A stretch of 64,000 bases of DNA, taken from contig JAIOHL010000124.1 in the NCBI GenBank assembly GCA_019913005.1, positions 95,107 through 159,106 on the forward strand, read 5' to 3'. Position numbers and translations under genes: made by a program. This DNA comes from Anaerolineae bacterium (GTDB lineage Bacteria; Chloroflexota; Anaerolineae; Aggregatilineales; J027). The notes under the pieces are model-generated. The model ran no database searches and was not told the origin of the DNA. It saw nothing but the letters and a program-made list of their open reading frames with translations. Positions 16,661 through 24,970 of the stretch are shown one piece after another; positions within the stretch are counted from its first letter, which is position 1; the number at the start of each line of letters is the position of its first letter.

Positions 16661-19132
16661 ATGCACAAGATCACTCTCAATGGGGCATGGTCATTATTCA
16701 AAAAAGGGGATGGCACCCCGATCCCTGCGACGGTACCGGGTTGTGTCCATACCGATCTGTTGGCAAATGGATTATTGGAAGACCCATTTTATCGTACCAA
16801 TGAACTCAGCCAAATGTGGATTGGGGAAACAGATTGGCGATATACGCGATCTTTCGTCGTCTCGGCAGATATACTGGCACATGACCGGGTACTGCTGCGC
16901 TTTCATGGCTTAGATACGCTGGCAACCGTGCGTGTGAATGGTATCGAACTTGGCCGAGCCGAAAATATGTTCCGCTCATGGGAGTTCGACATCAAATCCG
17001 TTTTGCGGGTAGGCGAAAACTTGCTGGAAGTTGACCTCGCCGCCCCAATGCCCTATATGCGTTGGATGGATGCCGAAAAAGGGGCAATGGCGGGTTGGGT
17101 CGAACCAATGCGAATCAGCACAGGTGCATGGCTTCGCAAAGAACCCTGCAATTTCGGTTGGGATTGGGGTCCCAAAATGGTTACGAGCGGCATTTGGCGG
17201 GATGTCGAAATCGTGGCCTATAACACCGCCCGCCTGCAAGATTTATCTATCCTGCAAAACCATGTCCCAAATCAGGTAACTTTGAATCTTCAAGCTACTG
17301 TTGAGGGGGTAGACACAAAATCGCTTTCAATCAAGGTGGGGGTTTCGTTCAAGGGGAAACGGGTGGCGCAGTCGGAAGCGGTGACACAAGAAGATAACAC
17401 AGCACAACTGACCCTGCCCATCGCTGAACCAGAATTATGGTTTCCCCACAACATGGGCGCACAACCCCTGTATGATCTCGAAGTGACTTTGTACGATCAG
17501 CCCGGCAATGTCTTAGATACGCAGACACGGCGTATAGGCCTGCGGACACTCACTCTTGAACGTCACCATGACGCATGGGGTGAATCGTTCTATTTCGCTT
17601 GCAATGGGGTGCCGTTTTTTGCAAAAGGGGCGAACTGGATTCCAGCCAGCCCCTATCCCGGGCAAACTAGTCCTGCTGAATATGAACGGTTGATTCGTGC
17701 TGCCGTAGACGCCAATATGAATATGCTGCGGGTATGGGGTGGCGGTTTCTATGAAAGCGATATTTTCTATGACCTGTGTGACCAATATGGTATTACCGTC
17801 TGGCAAGATTTCATGTTTGCCTGTGGCACCTATCCTAGCCGCGATGAAGCGTTTGTCGCCAATGTGATGGCCGAAGTGCAAGAAAATGTGCGCCGTATCC
17901 GCCACCATGCGTGTATCGCGTTGTGGTGTGGCAACAATGAAATTGAACAGGGACTTTCCCATCCGGACTGGCTTACCGCGATGAGTTGGGAGGAATATAG
18001 CCATCTCTTTGATACCCTAATTGGCGACCAAGTACGGGAACTTGCCCCACAAACCGCCTATTGGCCGGGGAGTCCCCACAGCCCCTACGGAGATCGCAGC
18101 GACCATATGAATCCAGCATGGGGAGATACCCACTTATGGAGCGTGTGGCATGGGAAAGAACCATTTGAATGGTATCGCACCCGCTTAGATCGCTTTTGCA
18201 GCGAATTTGGTTTCCAATCCTTCCCCGAACCCGCAACGGTTTATGAATTCACCTTGCCAGAGGATCGCAATATCACCAGTTACGTGATGGAGCATCATCA
18301 GCGCAGCGGCATTGGCAACAGCACCATTATTCATTATCTGTTGGATTGGTTCCGCCTACCCACGTCTTTTGAGAAAACGCTGTGGTTAAGCCAGATATTA
18401 CAAGGCATGGCGATGAAATATGCCGTCGAACATTGGCGGCGTAATATGCCACGCACCATGGGGACGCTCTATTGGCAACTCAATGATATGTGGGGTGCGC
18501 CGAGTTGGTCATCATTGGATTGGAAGGAGAATTGGAAGGCCCTACATTATATGGCCCGGAACTTCTATGCCCCCTTGTTGATTTCCGGCTTAGAAAACAA
18601 CCAAACCCAGACGGTTGAAATTCATGTCACCAGTGATTTAGGCGAGACAACACAAGGCACGGCACGTTATCAGGTGACTACTGCGGCGGGGCAATCACTT
18701 CTTCAAGGGGAATTAGCAGTCACCATCAATCCCTGTTCGACCCAATGTATCGAAGTCATTGACCTAACCTCCTATGTAGACGAGTATTCGCCGCGTAATC
18801 TGCTGGTATGGCTGGAATTACGGGTAGGCAATGAAAAGGTTTCGGAAAATCTGGTGACGATCAGCCGTCCCAAGCACCTTGAACTAGCAACACCGCATAT
18901 TCAACAAGAGATACATCTAAATTCCGATACAGAAGGGCAAGTCACCTTGCGATCAGATGTCGCTGCCCTATATGTCTGGTTAGACCTTCCCGGAGCTAAA
19001 TTCTCCGATAACTTCTTCCATCTGCGGCCAAATCAACCCCGTACAGTACAATTGACACTTGATACCCCCCTGCAAGAAGAAACTTTATATCAAAATCTGA
19101 GGGTTTATTCGCTTGTAGACACGTATGCCTAA
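16661..19132 (+). CDS. GH2 beta-mannosidase
   Basis: 823-aa exo-enzyme that removes terminal beta-mannose from manno-oligosaccharides; no signal peptide, so cytoplasmic. It shows the GH2 beta-mannosidase order: sugar-binding jelly roll (NGAWSLFKKGDGTPIPATVPGCVHTDLL), Ig-like domain, then the TIM barrel from about 300. The acid/base is E427 in LWCGNNEIEQG and the nucleophile E515 in CSEFGFQSFP. KEPCNFGWDWGPKMVTSGIWRD is characteristic of beta-mannosidases as opposed to beta-galactosidases. It lies 54 nt behind the AGE gene and appears to end the mannan operon; no clear terminator follows. Confidence in specificity is high for a reading by eye. Confidence 0.9.
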   Translation: MHKITLNGAWSLFKKGDGTPIPATVPGCVHTDLLANGLLEDPFYRTNELSQMWIGETDWRYTRSFVVSADILAHDRVLLRFHGLDTLATVRVNGIELGRAENMFRSWEFDIKSVLRVGENLLEVDLAAPMPYMRWMDAEKGAMAGWVEPMRISTGAWLRKEPCNFGWDWGPKMVTSGIWRDVEIVAYNTARLQDLSILQNHVPNQVTLNLQATVEGVDTKSLSIKVGVSFKGKRVAQSEAVTQEDNTAQLTLPIAEPELWFPHNMGAQPLYDLEVTLYDQPGNVLDTQTRRIGLRTLTLERHHDAWGESFYFACNGVPFFAKGANWIPASPYPGQTSPAEYERLIRAAVDANMNMLRVWGGGFYESDIFYDLCDQYGITVWQDFMFACGTYPSRDEAFVANVMAEVQENVRRIRHHACIALWCGNNEIEQGLSHPDWLTAMSWEEYSHLFDTLIGDQVRELAPQTAYWPGSPHSPYGDRSDHMNPAWGDTHLWSVWHGKEPFEWYRTRLDRFCSEFGFQSFPEPATVYEFTLPEDRNITSYVMEHHQRSGIGNSTIIHYLLDWFRLPTSFEKTLWLSQILQGMAMKYAVEHWRRNMPRTMGTLYWQLNDMWGAPSWSSLDWKENWKALHYMARNFYAPLLISGLENNQTQTVEIHVTSDLGETTQGTARYQVTTAAGQSLLQGELAVTINPCSTQCIEVIDLTSYVDEYSPRNLLVWLELRVGNEKVSENLVTISRPKHLELATPHIQQEIHLNSDTEGQVTLRSDVAALYVWLDLPGAKFSDNFFHLRPNQPRTVQLTLDTPLQEETLYQNLRVYSLVDTYA

Positions 19133-19210
19133 ATAGGTTCTATCTGAAATTCTGCCTCGATACAGTGGCTTGGTTATGGCATTTGAGGCCATCATATTCC
19201 AATGAAACCA

Positions 19211-19276
19211 TTTAACGAAGATTTAAGGCACATTTGAGTCAACGTTAAAAACACCCTTCAGAGAATTCCTTATCCT
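19211..19276 (+). promoter_or_regulatory. Four 11-bp-phased direct repeats plus -10 box: response-regulator-dependent promoter
   Basis: TTTAAC, TTTAAG, TTTGAG and GTTAAA begin at 19211, 19222, 19233 and 19244, exactly 11 bp apart, one helical turn. This phasing is typical of OmpR/PhoB-family regulator sites. A -10-like TATCCT lies at 19271-19276 and there is no good -35 box, consistent with an activator-dependent promoter. It precedes the ApbE/ferric-reductase operon. The OmpR-family regulator at 24052-24762, convergent with that operon, is the obvious candidate to bind here. Confidence 0.6.
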
Positions 19277-19321
19277 AATGACATGTTGAGTGGATTAAAG
19301 GAAATCTGAAGGGATTTAGAT

Positions 19322-19729
19322 ATGACACCCGCACGACGTTTTATTGTACGGACTTCACTGGTAACGGGCAGCACCATTGCTACCATCGTAGGCGCACAAA
19401 GTTTAGCCCTATTGGATTTGCAGGCAACTACTCAGGCCGACGCCGTTGCCGAACCTACACAGGCGGTCAATACAGAAGTAGTCAATGTTGAGCCGACTAT
19501 CATCACCGAAAGCGCACCTTCCATCACGATTATTCGTCGGCCTGCCAATCAAACAACGGCCAATGTCGCGCCTGCTGTTTCTTCCAATCCATCATCAGTC
19601 AATACAACGGCTTCTGGCAGCACCCCGACGAATCAAGTGACGTCCCAGATTATGCCGCCCAATCCCATACAGTCCCAACCCGTCACGATTTCGATGCCCC
19701 AACAACCTACTACGAGATCATCCCGTTAA
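19322..19729 (+). CDS. Small exported or membrane-anchored Ser/Thr/Pro-rich protein
   Basis: 135 aa, family not recognised. The N-terminus RRFIVRTSLVTGSTIATIVGAQSLALL looks like a signal anchor or Tat-like leader. The rest is low complexity, rich in Thr, Ser, Pro, Gln and Asn, without cysteine or haem motifs, and probably an extended extracytoplasmic chain. The ribosome site GAAGGG precedes the ATG at a loose spacing. The stop overlaps the ApbE start as TAATG, so it belongs to the same operon. Its many Thr/Ser residues could in principle accept FMN from ApbE, but I see no canonical FMN-binding-domain motif. Confidence 0.7.
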   Translation: MTPARRFIVRTSLVTGSTIATIVGAQSLALLDLQATTQADAVAEPTQAVNTEVVNVEPTIITESAPSITIIRRPANQTTANVAPAVSSNPSSVNTTASGSTPTNQVTSQIMPPNPIQSQPVTISMPQQPTTRSSR

Positions 19730-20658
19730 TGGCTACCTTGCGACTGTATCACCGCAACTTTCGAGCGATGGGCTGCCAAGTCAATGTTTGGCTTGAAGCA
19801 GATGCCAACGGGGAAGCGATTTTGCAGCATATCCCAGAGCAGTTTGAGGGCTACGAGGATATTCTGTCACGTTTTCGGCCCGACAGTGAACTTTCGCAGT
19901 TAAATCGGCGGGCCGGTCAGTGGGTCAAGGTCAGCCCCATCCTGCTCGAAAATCTCCATGCGGCACGTCAGGCAGCTCGTTTGACGGAGGGCTTGTATAA
20001 CCCGTTGATTCTGGAGGCGTTGATAGCAGTAGGTTATGACCGACCCTTTGCCCAAATGCAGACCCAACCTGAAATCAAAGGGACATTAGAGGCAGTTCAT
20101 ATTCCAGCGTGGGATCAGTTTGAAGTGGATTTAACCAAACAGATGGTGTGGCTACCTGCTCACAGTCAAGTGGATTTGGGGGGTATTGCCAAAGGATGGG
20201 CCGCCGAGATGATTGCCAATCAGTTATCCAAATGGGGATCCTGTTTGGTGGATGTCGGTGGTGATCTGGTCGCACGTGGACGGGCATGGGATGTAACCGT
20301 CGCAGAGGCGGGGGATGCCGAGGATGTCCCCGCATTGGTCAATCTCAAAATCACCAACGCCAGTGTCGTCACAACAGGCATAGACTATCGCCATTGGATT
20401 GTCAACGGGCGGACGCAGCATCACATCATTGACCCACGCACCGGACAACCCGCCGATACCGATGTACTCACGGTCACGATTATTCATCCACATGCCCCTA
20501 CCGCTGAAGCCTTTGCCAAAGGCGTGTTTCTACTGGGTAGTGATGCCGGATTGGAATGGCTGCATCATCAATGGCAGGGCGCGGGCTTGGTCACACGCAA
20601 TGATGGCACGGTTCTTGCAAGTTCCCGATTTCTACAACATCTCACCGAAAGTTTATAA
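19729..20658 (+). CDS. apbE: FAD:protein FMN transferase ApbE
   Basis: 309-aa enzyme that moves FMN from FAD onto a Thr or Ser of partner proteins in a Mg-dependent reaction. Family motifs are all present: FRAMGCQVNVW at the start, VDLGGIAKGWAAE near 148, CLVDVGGDLVARG near 173, HIIDPRTGQPADTDVLTVTI near 227 and TAEAFAKGVFLLG near 259. Unlike many ApbE proteins it has no signal peptide or lipobox, so it should act in the cytoplasm or on proteins before export. It is co-transcribed with a bis-haem membrane protein, the pattern of extracytoplasmic flavin electron-transfer systems. The acceptor protein in this operon is not evident. Confidence 0.93.
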   Translation: MATLRLYHRNFRAMGCQVNVWLEADANGEAILQHIPEQFEGYEDILSRFRPDSELSQLNRRAGQWVKVSPILLENLHAARQAARLTEGLYNPLILEALIAVGYDRPFAQMQTQPEIKGTLEAVHIPAWDQFEVDLTKQMVWLPAHSQVDLGGIAKGWAAEMIANQLSKWGSCLVDVGGDLVARGRAWDVTVAEAGDAEDVPALVNLKITNASVVTTGIDYRHWIVNGRTQHHIIDPRTGQPADTDVLTVTIIHPHAPTAEAFAKGVFLLGSDAGLEWLHHQWQGAGLVTRNDGTVLASSRFLQHLTESL

Positions 20659-20671
20659 GGAGAATTTCTCG

Positions 20672-21859
20672 ATGAAACGGTTTTCGTATGGATTGATTCT
20701 CAGTTTGCTGCTCGTCGTCTTCGCTGTAGCAAGTGGGGCAAAGGTACAGCACGCTGCTGCACAGGGCGACCCGAATGTCATTACCCTTAACGATGCGACC
20801 CCCGGTATTGACGTGGTGATTACCATACCACCGGATACGACGGGGGCGGTTGCGCTGGAATTATCAGGTGCGTCCGTCACGGTGACGGATAACGCGGGGA
20901 ATGTCGTCTTTTTGATGAATGATGCCCGTGTTCATGCACTTGAACTACATTTCGCCCCCAACGCTGCCCCCCATACCCTCTCAGTTGAACGACTAGCAGG
21001 TATCACGGAAGGGTATGTCAAGATAACGTCGCAAAACGACTTGACAATGGATTCAGGCTTGGCGCTTATAGATGGCGAGATGATTGCTCCCGGTCAAGAA
21101 TTGGATACATTTCTTGATAGCACCAATCCCAATTCAGTCGTGTCCGTTTCCCTACCTGCCGATGGGAATGCCAACACTGTTACGGCGTCCTTTCCGGGTG
21201 CGCCTGTGACAGCTCAATTGGTAGATGGCGAAGGCGTCGCAGTCGCCACTGTTTATGCTGGCTCGATTGATGGGATGCGCCTTTCAATGGACGGCGGTGA
21301 CTACCAATTAACCATGCTCAATACCAATCCCAATCAACACACGATGGCCGCCGTAACGGTTGTTCCCGCCAATCCGTCAAGCCTGCCTGTTGCAGTTGCC
21401 ACCACACCGACCACCGACACGACTACCACCGTTGCACAGAACTCACCCGACCAAACAAGTGGGCAATCCGCGAGTGCAGTTGAGGCTTGTACACTCACCA
21501 TTGATGTGAGTTCGGCCAATCTTCGTAGCGGCCCCGGCACTGGCTACAGCGTTTTGGATTATGGTTTCCGCAATGAGGTCTATCCGGTGGGTGGCACAAA
21601 CACCGAACAAAACTGGTTGCTGATTGGGCTGCCGAATGGCTCGGCATGGCTAGATCGCTCATTGGGGACATTGAGTGGGAGTTGCGACAGCCTAACCATC
21701 TTCAACATCCCACTGCGCATGACCTCATCCGTACCACAAATCGCCCTACAACCCGCATCATCTGGGTCAGGCTATTACGATGATGACGACGAATACGAGC
21801 ATGAGGAACATGAAGACCACGACGACGATGGTGGTGACGATGGTGAAGATGACGATTAG
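20672..21859 (+). CDS. Exported SH3-domain protein with poly-Asp/Glu/His tail
   Basis: 395 aa when started at 20672, where AAGGAG lies 11 nt upstream and a signal peptide begins (MKRFSYGLILSLLLVVFAVA, cut near AAAQ). The longer ORF in the track overlaps apbE and is rejected. Residues 35-240 form a repeated beta-rich region, then a Thr-rich linker. A bacterial SH3 domain at about 272-345 has SANLRSGPGTGYSVLDYG and two flanking cysteines. The C-terminus is extremely acidic with histidines (DDDDEYEHEEHEDHDDD...), about 29 residues, suited to binding divalent metal. SGAS at 65-68 resembles the [ST]GA[ST] core of flavinylation sites but lacks the usual Asp. The operon context suggests a role in metal or redox sensing or electron transfer; function unproven. 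Confidence 0.75.
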   Translation: MKRFSYGLILSLLLVVFAVASGAKVQHAAAQGDPNVITLNDATPGIDVVITIPPDTTGAVALELSGASVTVTDNAGNVVFLMNDARVHALELHFAPNAAPHTLSVERLAGITEGYVKITSQNDLTMDSGLALIDGEMIAPGQELDTFLDSTNPNSVVSVSLPADGNANTVTASFPGAPVTAQLVDGEGVAVATVYAGSIDGMRLSMDGGDYQLTMLNTNPNQHTMAAVTVVPANPSSLPVAVATTPTTDTTTTVAQNSPDQTSGQSASAVEACTLTIDVSSANLRSGPGTGYSVLDYGFRNEVYPVGGTNTEQNWLLIGLPNGSAWLDRSLGTLSGSCDSLTIFNIPLRMTSSVPQIALQPASSGSGYYDDDDEYEHEEHEDHDDDGGDDGEDDD

Positions 21860-21882
21860 TTGATGAGTTTCCGTTGTAACCC

Positions 21883-21920
21883 AATTTCCCCTACCACTTG
21901 ACAGATAGGGGAAATTTTTT
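21883..21920 (+). terminator. Intrinsic terminator or attenuator inside the redox operon
   Basis: AATTTCCCCTA (21883-21893) pairs perfectly with TAGGGGAAATT (21906-21916) and runs into a T tract ending at 21920. It lies between the SH3 protein and the ferric-reductase-like gene, 31 nt before the latter, so only part of the transcripts should reach the membrane protein gene. Confidence 0.85.
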
Positions 21921-21950
21921 ACACCTGTAACAAGAAAGGAATTTTGAGCA

Positions 21951-22634
21951 ATGGTCAAGCCAGCACGGTGGATGGATACCCTCTCAATTATCTTCAGTAT
22001 GGCGGTTGTCCTGATTTCAGCCGCATGGGTATGGCAGCGCGGCACATTCAATATCTCTTTAGCGGGCGATACCACCCTCAATTGGCACTTGGTACGCTCG
22101 GCAGGGTTATCAGCCTATTTCCTGATGACAATTGCGATGGTCTGGGGTCTGGCGGTGAGTAGCCGATTGGTGAAGGATTGGTCACCGGGGGTGCTTTCGA
22201 TGCTCCTACACAGCACCATCTCCTATTTATCGCTGATTTTCGCGGTGGGACATGCGTTGCTGCTGCTGCGTGACGATTATTATGTCTATCATATCCGCGA
22301 TTTGGTTGTTCCGTTTGTTGGCCCCTATCGTCCCTTTGCGGTGGGACTCGGAGTGCTGGCATTCTGGGTAGGCTTAATCGTCGCGCTAAGTTTTTCCATC
22401 AAGAAGCATATTGGGCATCAGAACTGGAGGCGACTGCACTACCTCAGCTATGGCAGCTATGGTTTAATCACCCTCCATGCTCTATTGGCGGGTACAGATG
22501 CTCACCTACTCGGCTTCAAAGTAAGCATGGCGGTGGGTGTGCTGGCCGTAAGTGGGCTATTGGTCTATCGTCTAGGCAAAACAGGCGGGGCACCCAACAA
22601 AGCAACCAAACAAGCAGGAGCTAAACGACCTTAA
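21951..22634 (+). CDS. Bis-haem ferric-reductase/NOX-like transmembrane protein
   Basis: 227-aa membrane protein with six predicted helices, the size of ferric-reductase-like transmembrane domains (Fre/MsrQ/NOX superfamily) without a flavin dehydrogenase domain. Helix 3 carries LHSTISYLSLIFAVGH (H-x13-H) and helix 5 LHYLSYGSYGLITLH (H-x12-H), the spacing that binds two stacked b haems in NOX and ferric reductases. It would carry electrons across the membrane to or from the exported operon products. AAGGAATTTTGAGC precedes the ATG. The stop codon overlaps, in convergent orientation, the stop of the histidine kinase gene. Family is well supported; electron donor and acceptor are unknown. Confidence 0.82.
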   Translation: MVKPARWMDTLSIIFSMAVVLISAAWVWQRGTFNISLAGDTTLNWHLVRSAGLSAYFLMTIAMVWGLAVSSRLVKDWSPGVLSMLLHSTISYLSLIFAVGHALLLLRDDYYVYHIRDLVVPFVGPYRPFAVGLGVLAFWVGLIVALSFSIKKHIGHQNWRRLHYLSYGSYGLITLHALLAGTDAHLLGFKVSMAVGVLAVSGLLVYRLGKTGGAPNKATKQAGAKRP

Positions 22635-24055
22635 GTTGTTGAAGGCGCTTCCAATGGCAATTGGATGGTAAACGTCGCGCCCTTGCCCACCCCCGAACTA
22701 TTCGCTTGAATTTGTCCACCATAATGCTCAACGATTGTTTTGACCACTGCCAGACCTAAGCCTGTTCCCGATACCAAACGACCATTAGGGCGATCTACCC
22801 GATAGAAACGCTCAAATAGCATGGATTGGTGTTCGGGGGCGAATCCCTCCCCATTATCTGACACCTGAATATGCAGGTGGGTATCGCTGGATACCTCCAA
22901 TTGAATTGTACCTTCGGCGGGGGTGTATTTCATGGCGTTGCTCAAGAGGTTATCCAGCACAATCCTCAGATCATTCATGCCGATTGCCACGTCCGGCAGG
23001 CTATCGGGCAAAGTGGCACGAAACTGTTGACGATGCTGACGGGCTTGGATGTTAGCCTGACGTGCGGCATCACTGAAAAAAGCCGATACATCAAATGGCT
23101 CAAGGCGTCGTTCATGTTTGCCTTCATCTATCCGGGCCAGAATCAGCAAATCCGTGACCACTGAGGCAAGGCGATTGACCTCCGAATCAATTTCTTGTAA
23201 GTAAGTGGTTTTCTGGTCATCCGGCAAATTTTCGGTCAATAGGGATTGGGTGCGAAGTTTGAGACTCATCAGCGGGGTGCGGAGTTCGTGGGCGGCATTG
23301 CTGACAAAGCTACGCTGTGTGTTCAATAGATTGTTGACTTGCGTCGCCATATAATTGAATGCCTCCCCCAACTGCCCGATTTCATCTTTGGATTTTATGA
23401 TGATGCGCTCATCGAGTGCACCGTTTGCTATGTGTAGGGCCGAGGCGTGTAATTGGCGGATTGGGCGGGTGATGGTTTGGCCCAACCACAAACTTACCGC
23501 CAAACTTAGGAGCAGGATAACACCTGCCTCAACGATTAATTCGGCCCAACGCTCACGGGCATCCTCATACGCGGGCTGCATTGGGGCAGCGACCTGAATT
23601 ACACCCAAAATATCGCCTTCATAGAGGACAGGGGCAGCAGCATAGGCTAATTCTTCTTTTCCGGTGTAGCGAATATTATGTGCTGTGTGTGACTGTAAAG
23701 CCGCTACGATCTCAGGACTGTAAAGCCGCAACCCAAGTGGAACAGAGTCATTGGTGCTGGCAATCACTCGTCCCTCATTGTCCAACAAGGTCAGTTGGTG
23801 GCTGGCAAGCGTTTGACGACGAGCGAGCCAAGCATCGAGTAGGGCCGGGTCATGGCCTTCTTCCTCCTCCAAAATCCCCTGCGTTACCCCAGCAGTCAAG
23901 AGCGCTTCAGATTCAATATCGTGCAGATAAAATTCGATGGTGGCATCATTCAGTTGACGGCCTGTCAAAAAAAATAGGGTGGACAGACCCAAGATGATGA
24001 TCAGTGTTGAGGTTAAGAGCAGACGGCGGCGAATACCGGGTTTCCACATCATCAT
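22631..24055 (-). CDS. Sensor histidine kinase
   Basis: 474-aa membrane kinase. Order: helix at about 11-29, extracytoplasmic sensor at 30-165, second helix at about 170-190, HAMP linker, HisKA box AAHELRTPLMSLKLRTQ near 258, and HATPase with NLLSNAMKYTP (N box), DNGEGFAPEH and GTGLGLAVVKTIVEHYGG (G boxes). The sensor domain has the length of Cache-like folds but I cannot name it. It starts within the stop of the upstream regulator gene (ATGA overlap), so the two form a pair. It converges tightly on the ApbE/ferric-reductase operon and probably senses the condition that operon responds to. Confidence 0.92.
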   Translation of the reverse strand: MMMWKPGIRRRLLLTSTLIIILGLSTLFFLTGRQLNDATIEFYLHDIESEALLTAGVTQGILEEEEGHDPALLDAWLARRQTLASHQLTLLDNEGRVIASTNDSVPLGLRLYSPEIVAALQSHTAHNIRYTGKEELAYAAAPVLYEGDILGVIQVAAPMQPAYEDARERWAELIVEAGVILLLSLAVSLWLGQTITRPIRQLHASALHIANGALDERIIIKSKDEIGQLGEAFNYMATQVNNLLNTQRSFVSNAAHELRTPLMSLKLRTQSLLTENLPDDQKTTYLQEIDSEVNRLASVVTDLLILARIDEGKHERRLEPFDVSAFFSDAARQANIQARQHRQQFRATLPDSLPDVAIGMNDLRIVLDNLLSNAMKYTPAEGTIQLEVSSDTHLHIQVSDNGEGFAPEHQSMLFERFYRVDRPNGRLVSGTGLGLAVVKTIVEHYGGQIQANSSGVGKGATFTIQLPLEAPSTT

Positions 24056-24762
24056 TCACCCACACTTCCTTTGGCGGGATCGTCAAAGCGGTAGCCAATT
24101 CCACGAATGGTTTGTAAATAAACCGGATTGCCGGGGTCATCTTCAATTTTGGTACGCAGCCAACGGATATGCACATCCAGTGTGCGCGTATCCCCTAGCC
24201 AATCTGTTCCCCAAATCTGATCAAAAATTTCGCCGCGTGTGACAACCTTGCCAAGATTGGTCATCAGCAAAATCAAGAGGTCATACTCTTTTTGGCGCAG
24301 CACCAACGCAACCCCTTGACGACTGACAGTGCGTGCTTCTAGGTTGACTTCAAGGTCGCCAATTCGTATGACTTTCTTGGTCGGGTCTACGCCCGTGTCT
24401 AAATTGACCCGCCGCAGCATGGCTTTGATATGAGCCAATAGTTCCTGAAAACCGAAGGGTTTGACCAAATAATCATCCGCCCCAAGTTCCAGCCCTCGAA
24501 TACGATCTACGCTGTCGTCTAGGGCGGTTAACATAATAATCGGTACAGTGCTGTGTTCCCGGATGGCCTCACAAACTTTCCAGCCCGTTAACCCCGGCAT
24601 CATCACATCTAACACAATTACATCGGGTTTGTTGACAAGGGCCATACTCAATCCGGTATGTCCGTCATTAGCGACGGAAACCGTATAATTGAGACGCTCA
24701 AACGAAGCACGTAATGGGCCAGTGAGCATCACATCATCATCAATCAATAAAATATGGGTCAT
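24052..24762 (-). CDS. OmpR/PhoB-family response regulator
   Basis: 236 aa: receiver domain with phospho-acceptor Asp in VIVLDVMMPG (about residue 52), the acidic pair DDD near 9-10 and K in YLVKPFG, then a winged-helix DNA-binding domain ending RTLDVHIRWLRTKIEDDPGNPVYLQTIRGIGYRFD. It is the partner of the kinase at 22631. OmpR-type regulators bind direct repeats spaced by about 11 bp, and such repeats lie at 19211-19249 before the convergent redox operon. That link is inference. A promoter is suggested at 24814-24845. Confidence 0.93.
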   Translation of the reverse strand: MTHILLIDDDVMLTGPLRASFERLNYTVSVANDGHTGLSMALVNKPDVIVLDVMMPGLTGWKVCEAIREHSTVPIIMLTALDDSVDRIRGLELGADDYLVKPFGFQELLAHIKAMLRRVNLDTGVDPTKKVIRIGDLEVNLEARTVSRQGVALVLRQKEYDLLILLMTNLGKVVTRGEIFDQIWGTDWLGDTRTLDVHIRWLRTKIEDDPGNPVYLQTIRGIGYRFDDPAKGSVGE

Positions 24763-24813
24763 AACAACACCCTCTCATGCAGTTCAAAAATTTGACCGAT
24801 GGTCTCTTTATCT

Positions 24814-24845
24814 ATTATAAAGATGCTCGTTCATATGGGGGTCAA
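24814..24845 (-). promoter_or_regulatory. Candidate promoter of the response regulator/kinase pair
   Basis: Read on the minus strand, TTGACC (24840-24845) is followed by TTTATAAT; the spacing is 18 bp to TTTATA or 20 bp to TATAAT. It points into the regulator gene with a leader of about 45 nt. No 11-bp direct repeats are seen here, so autoregulation through the 19211-type site is not evident. Confidence 0.45.
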
Positions 24846-24893
24846 GCGCATTTAGGTTTCTATTCATTTCATCAGATCAAAATAGGACGTTTG

Positions 24894-24902
24894 TGCTATA
24901 AT
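24894..24902 (+). promoter_or_regulatory. Extended -10 promoter of the AraC-family gene
   Basis: TGCTATAAT at 24894-24902 combines the TGn extension with a consensus -10 hexamer. The -35 region (AGATCA at 24874) is poor, as is common for extended -10 promoters. It lies 69 nt before the regulator's ATG. Confidence 0.5.
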
Positions 24903-24970
24903 AATTTTTCAAGCAGTCTAAATCATCCCTCATCAGTTTTTTTTAGACACACGGACGGTAGCAAAACAAC

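Noticed and set aside
20399-20671. 91-residue N-terminal extension of the SH3 protein
   Set aside because: It lies fully within apbE in another frame, while the Met at 20672 has AAGGAG and starts a signal peptide.
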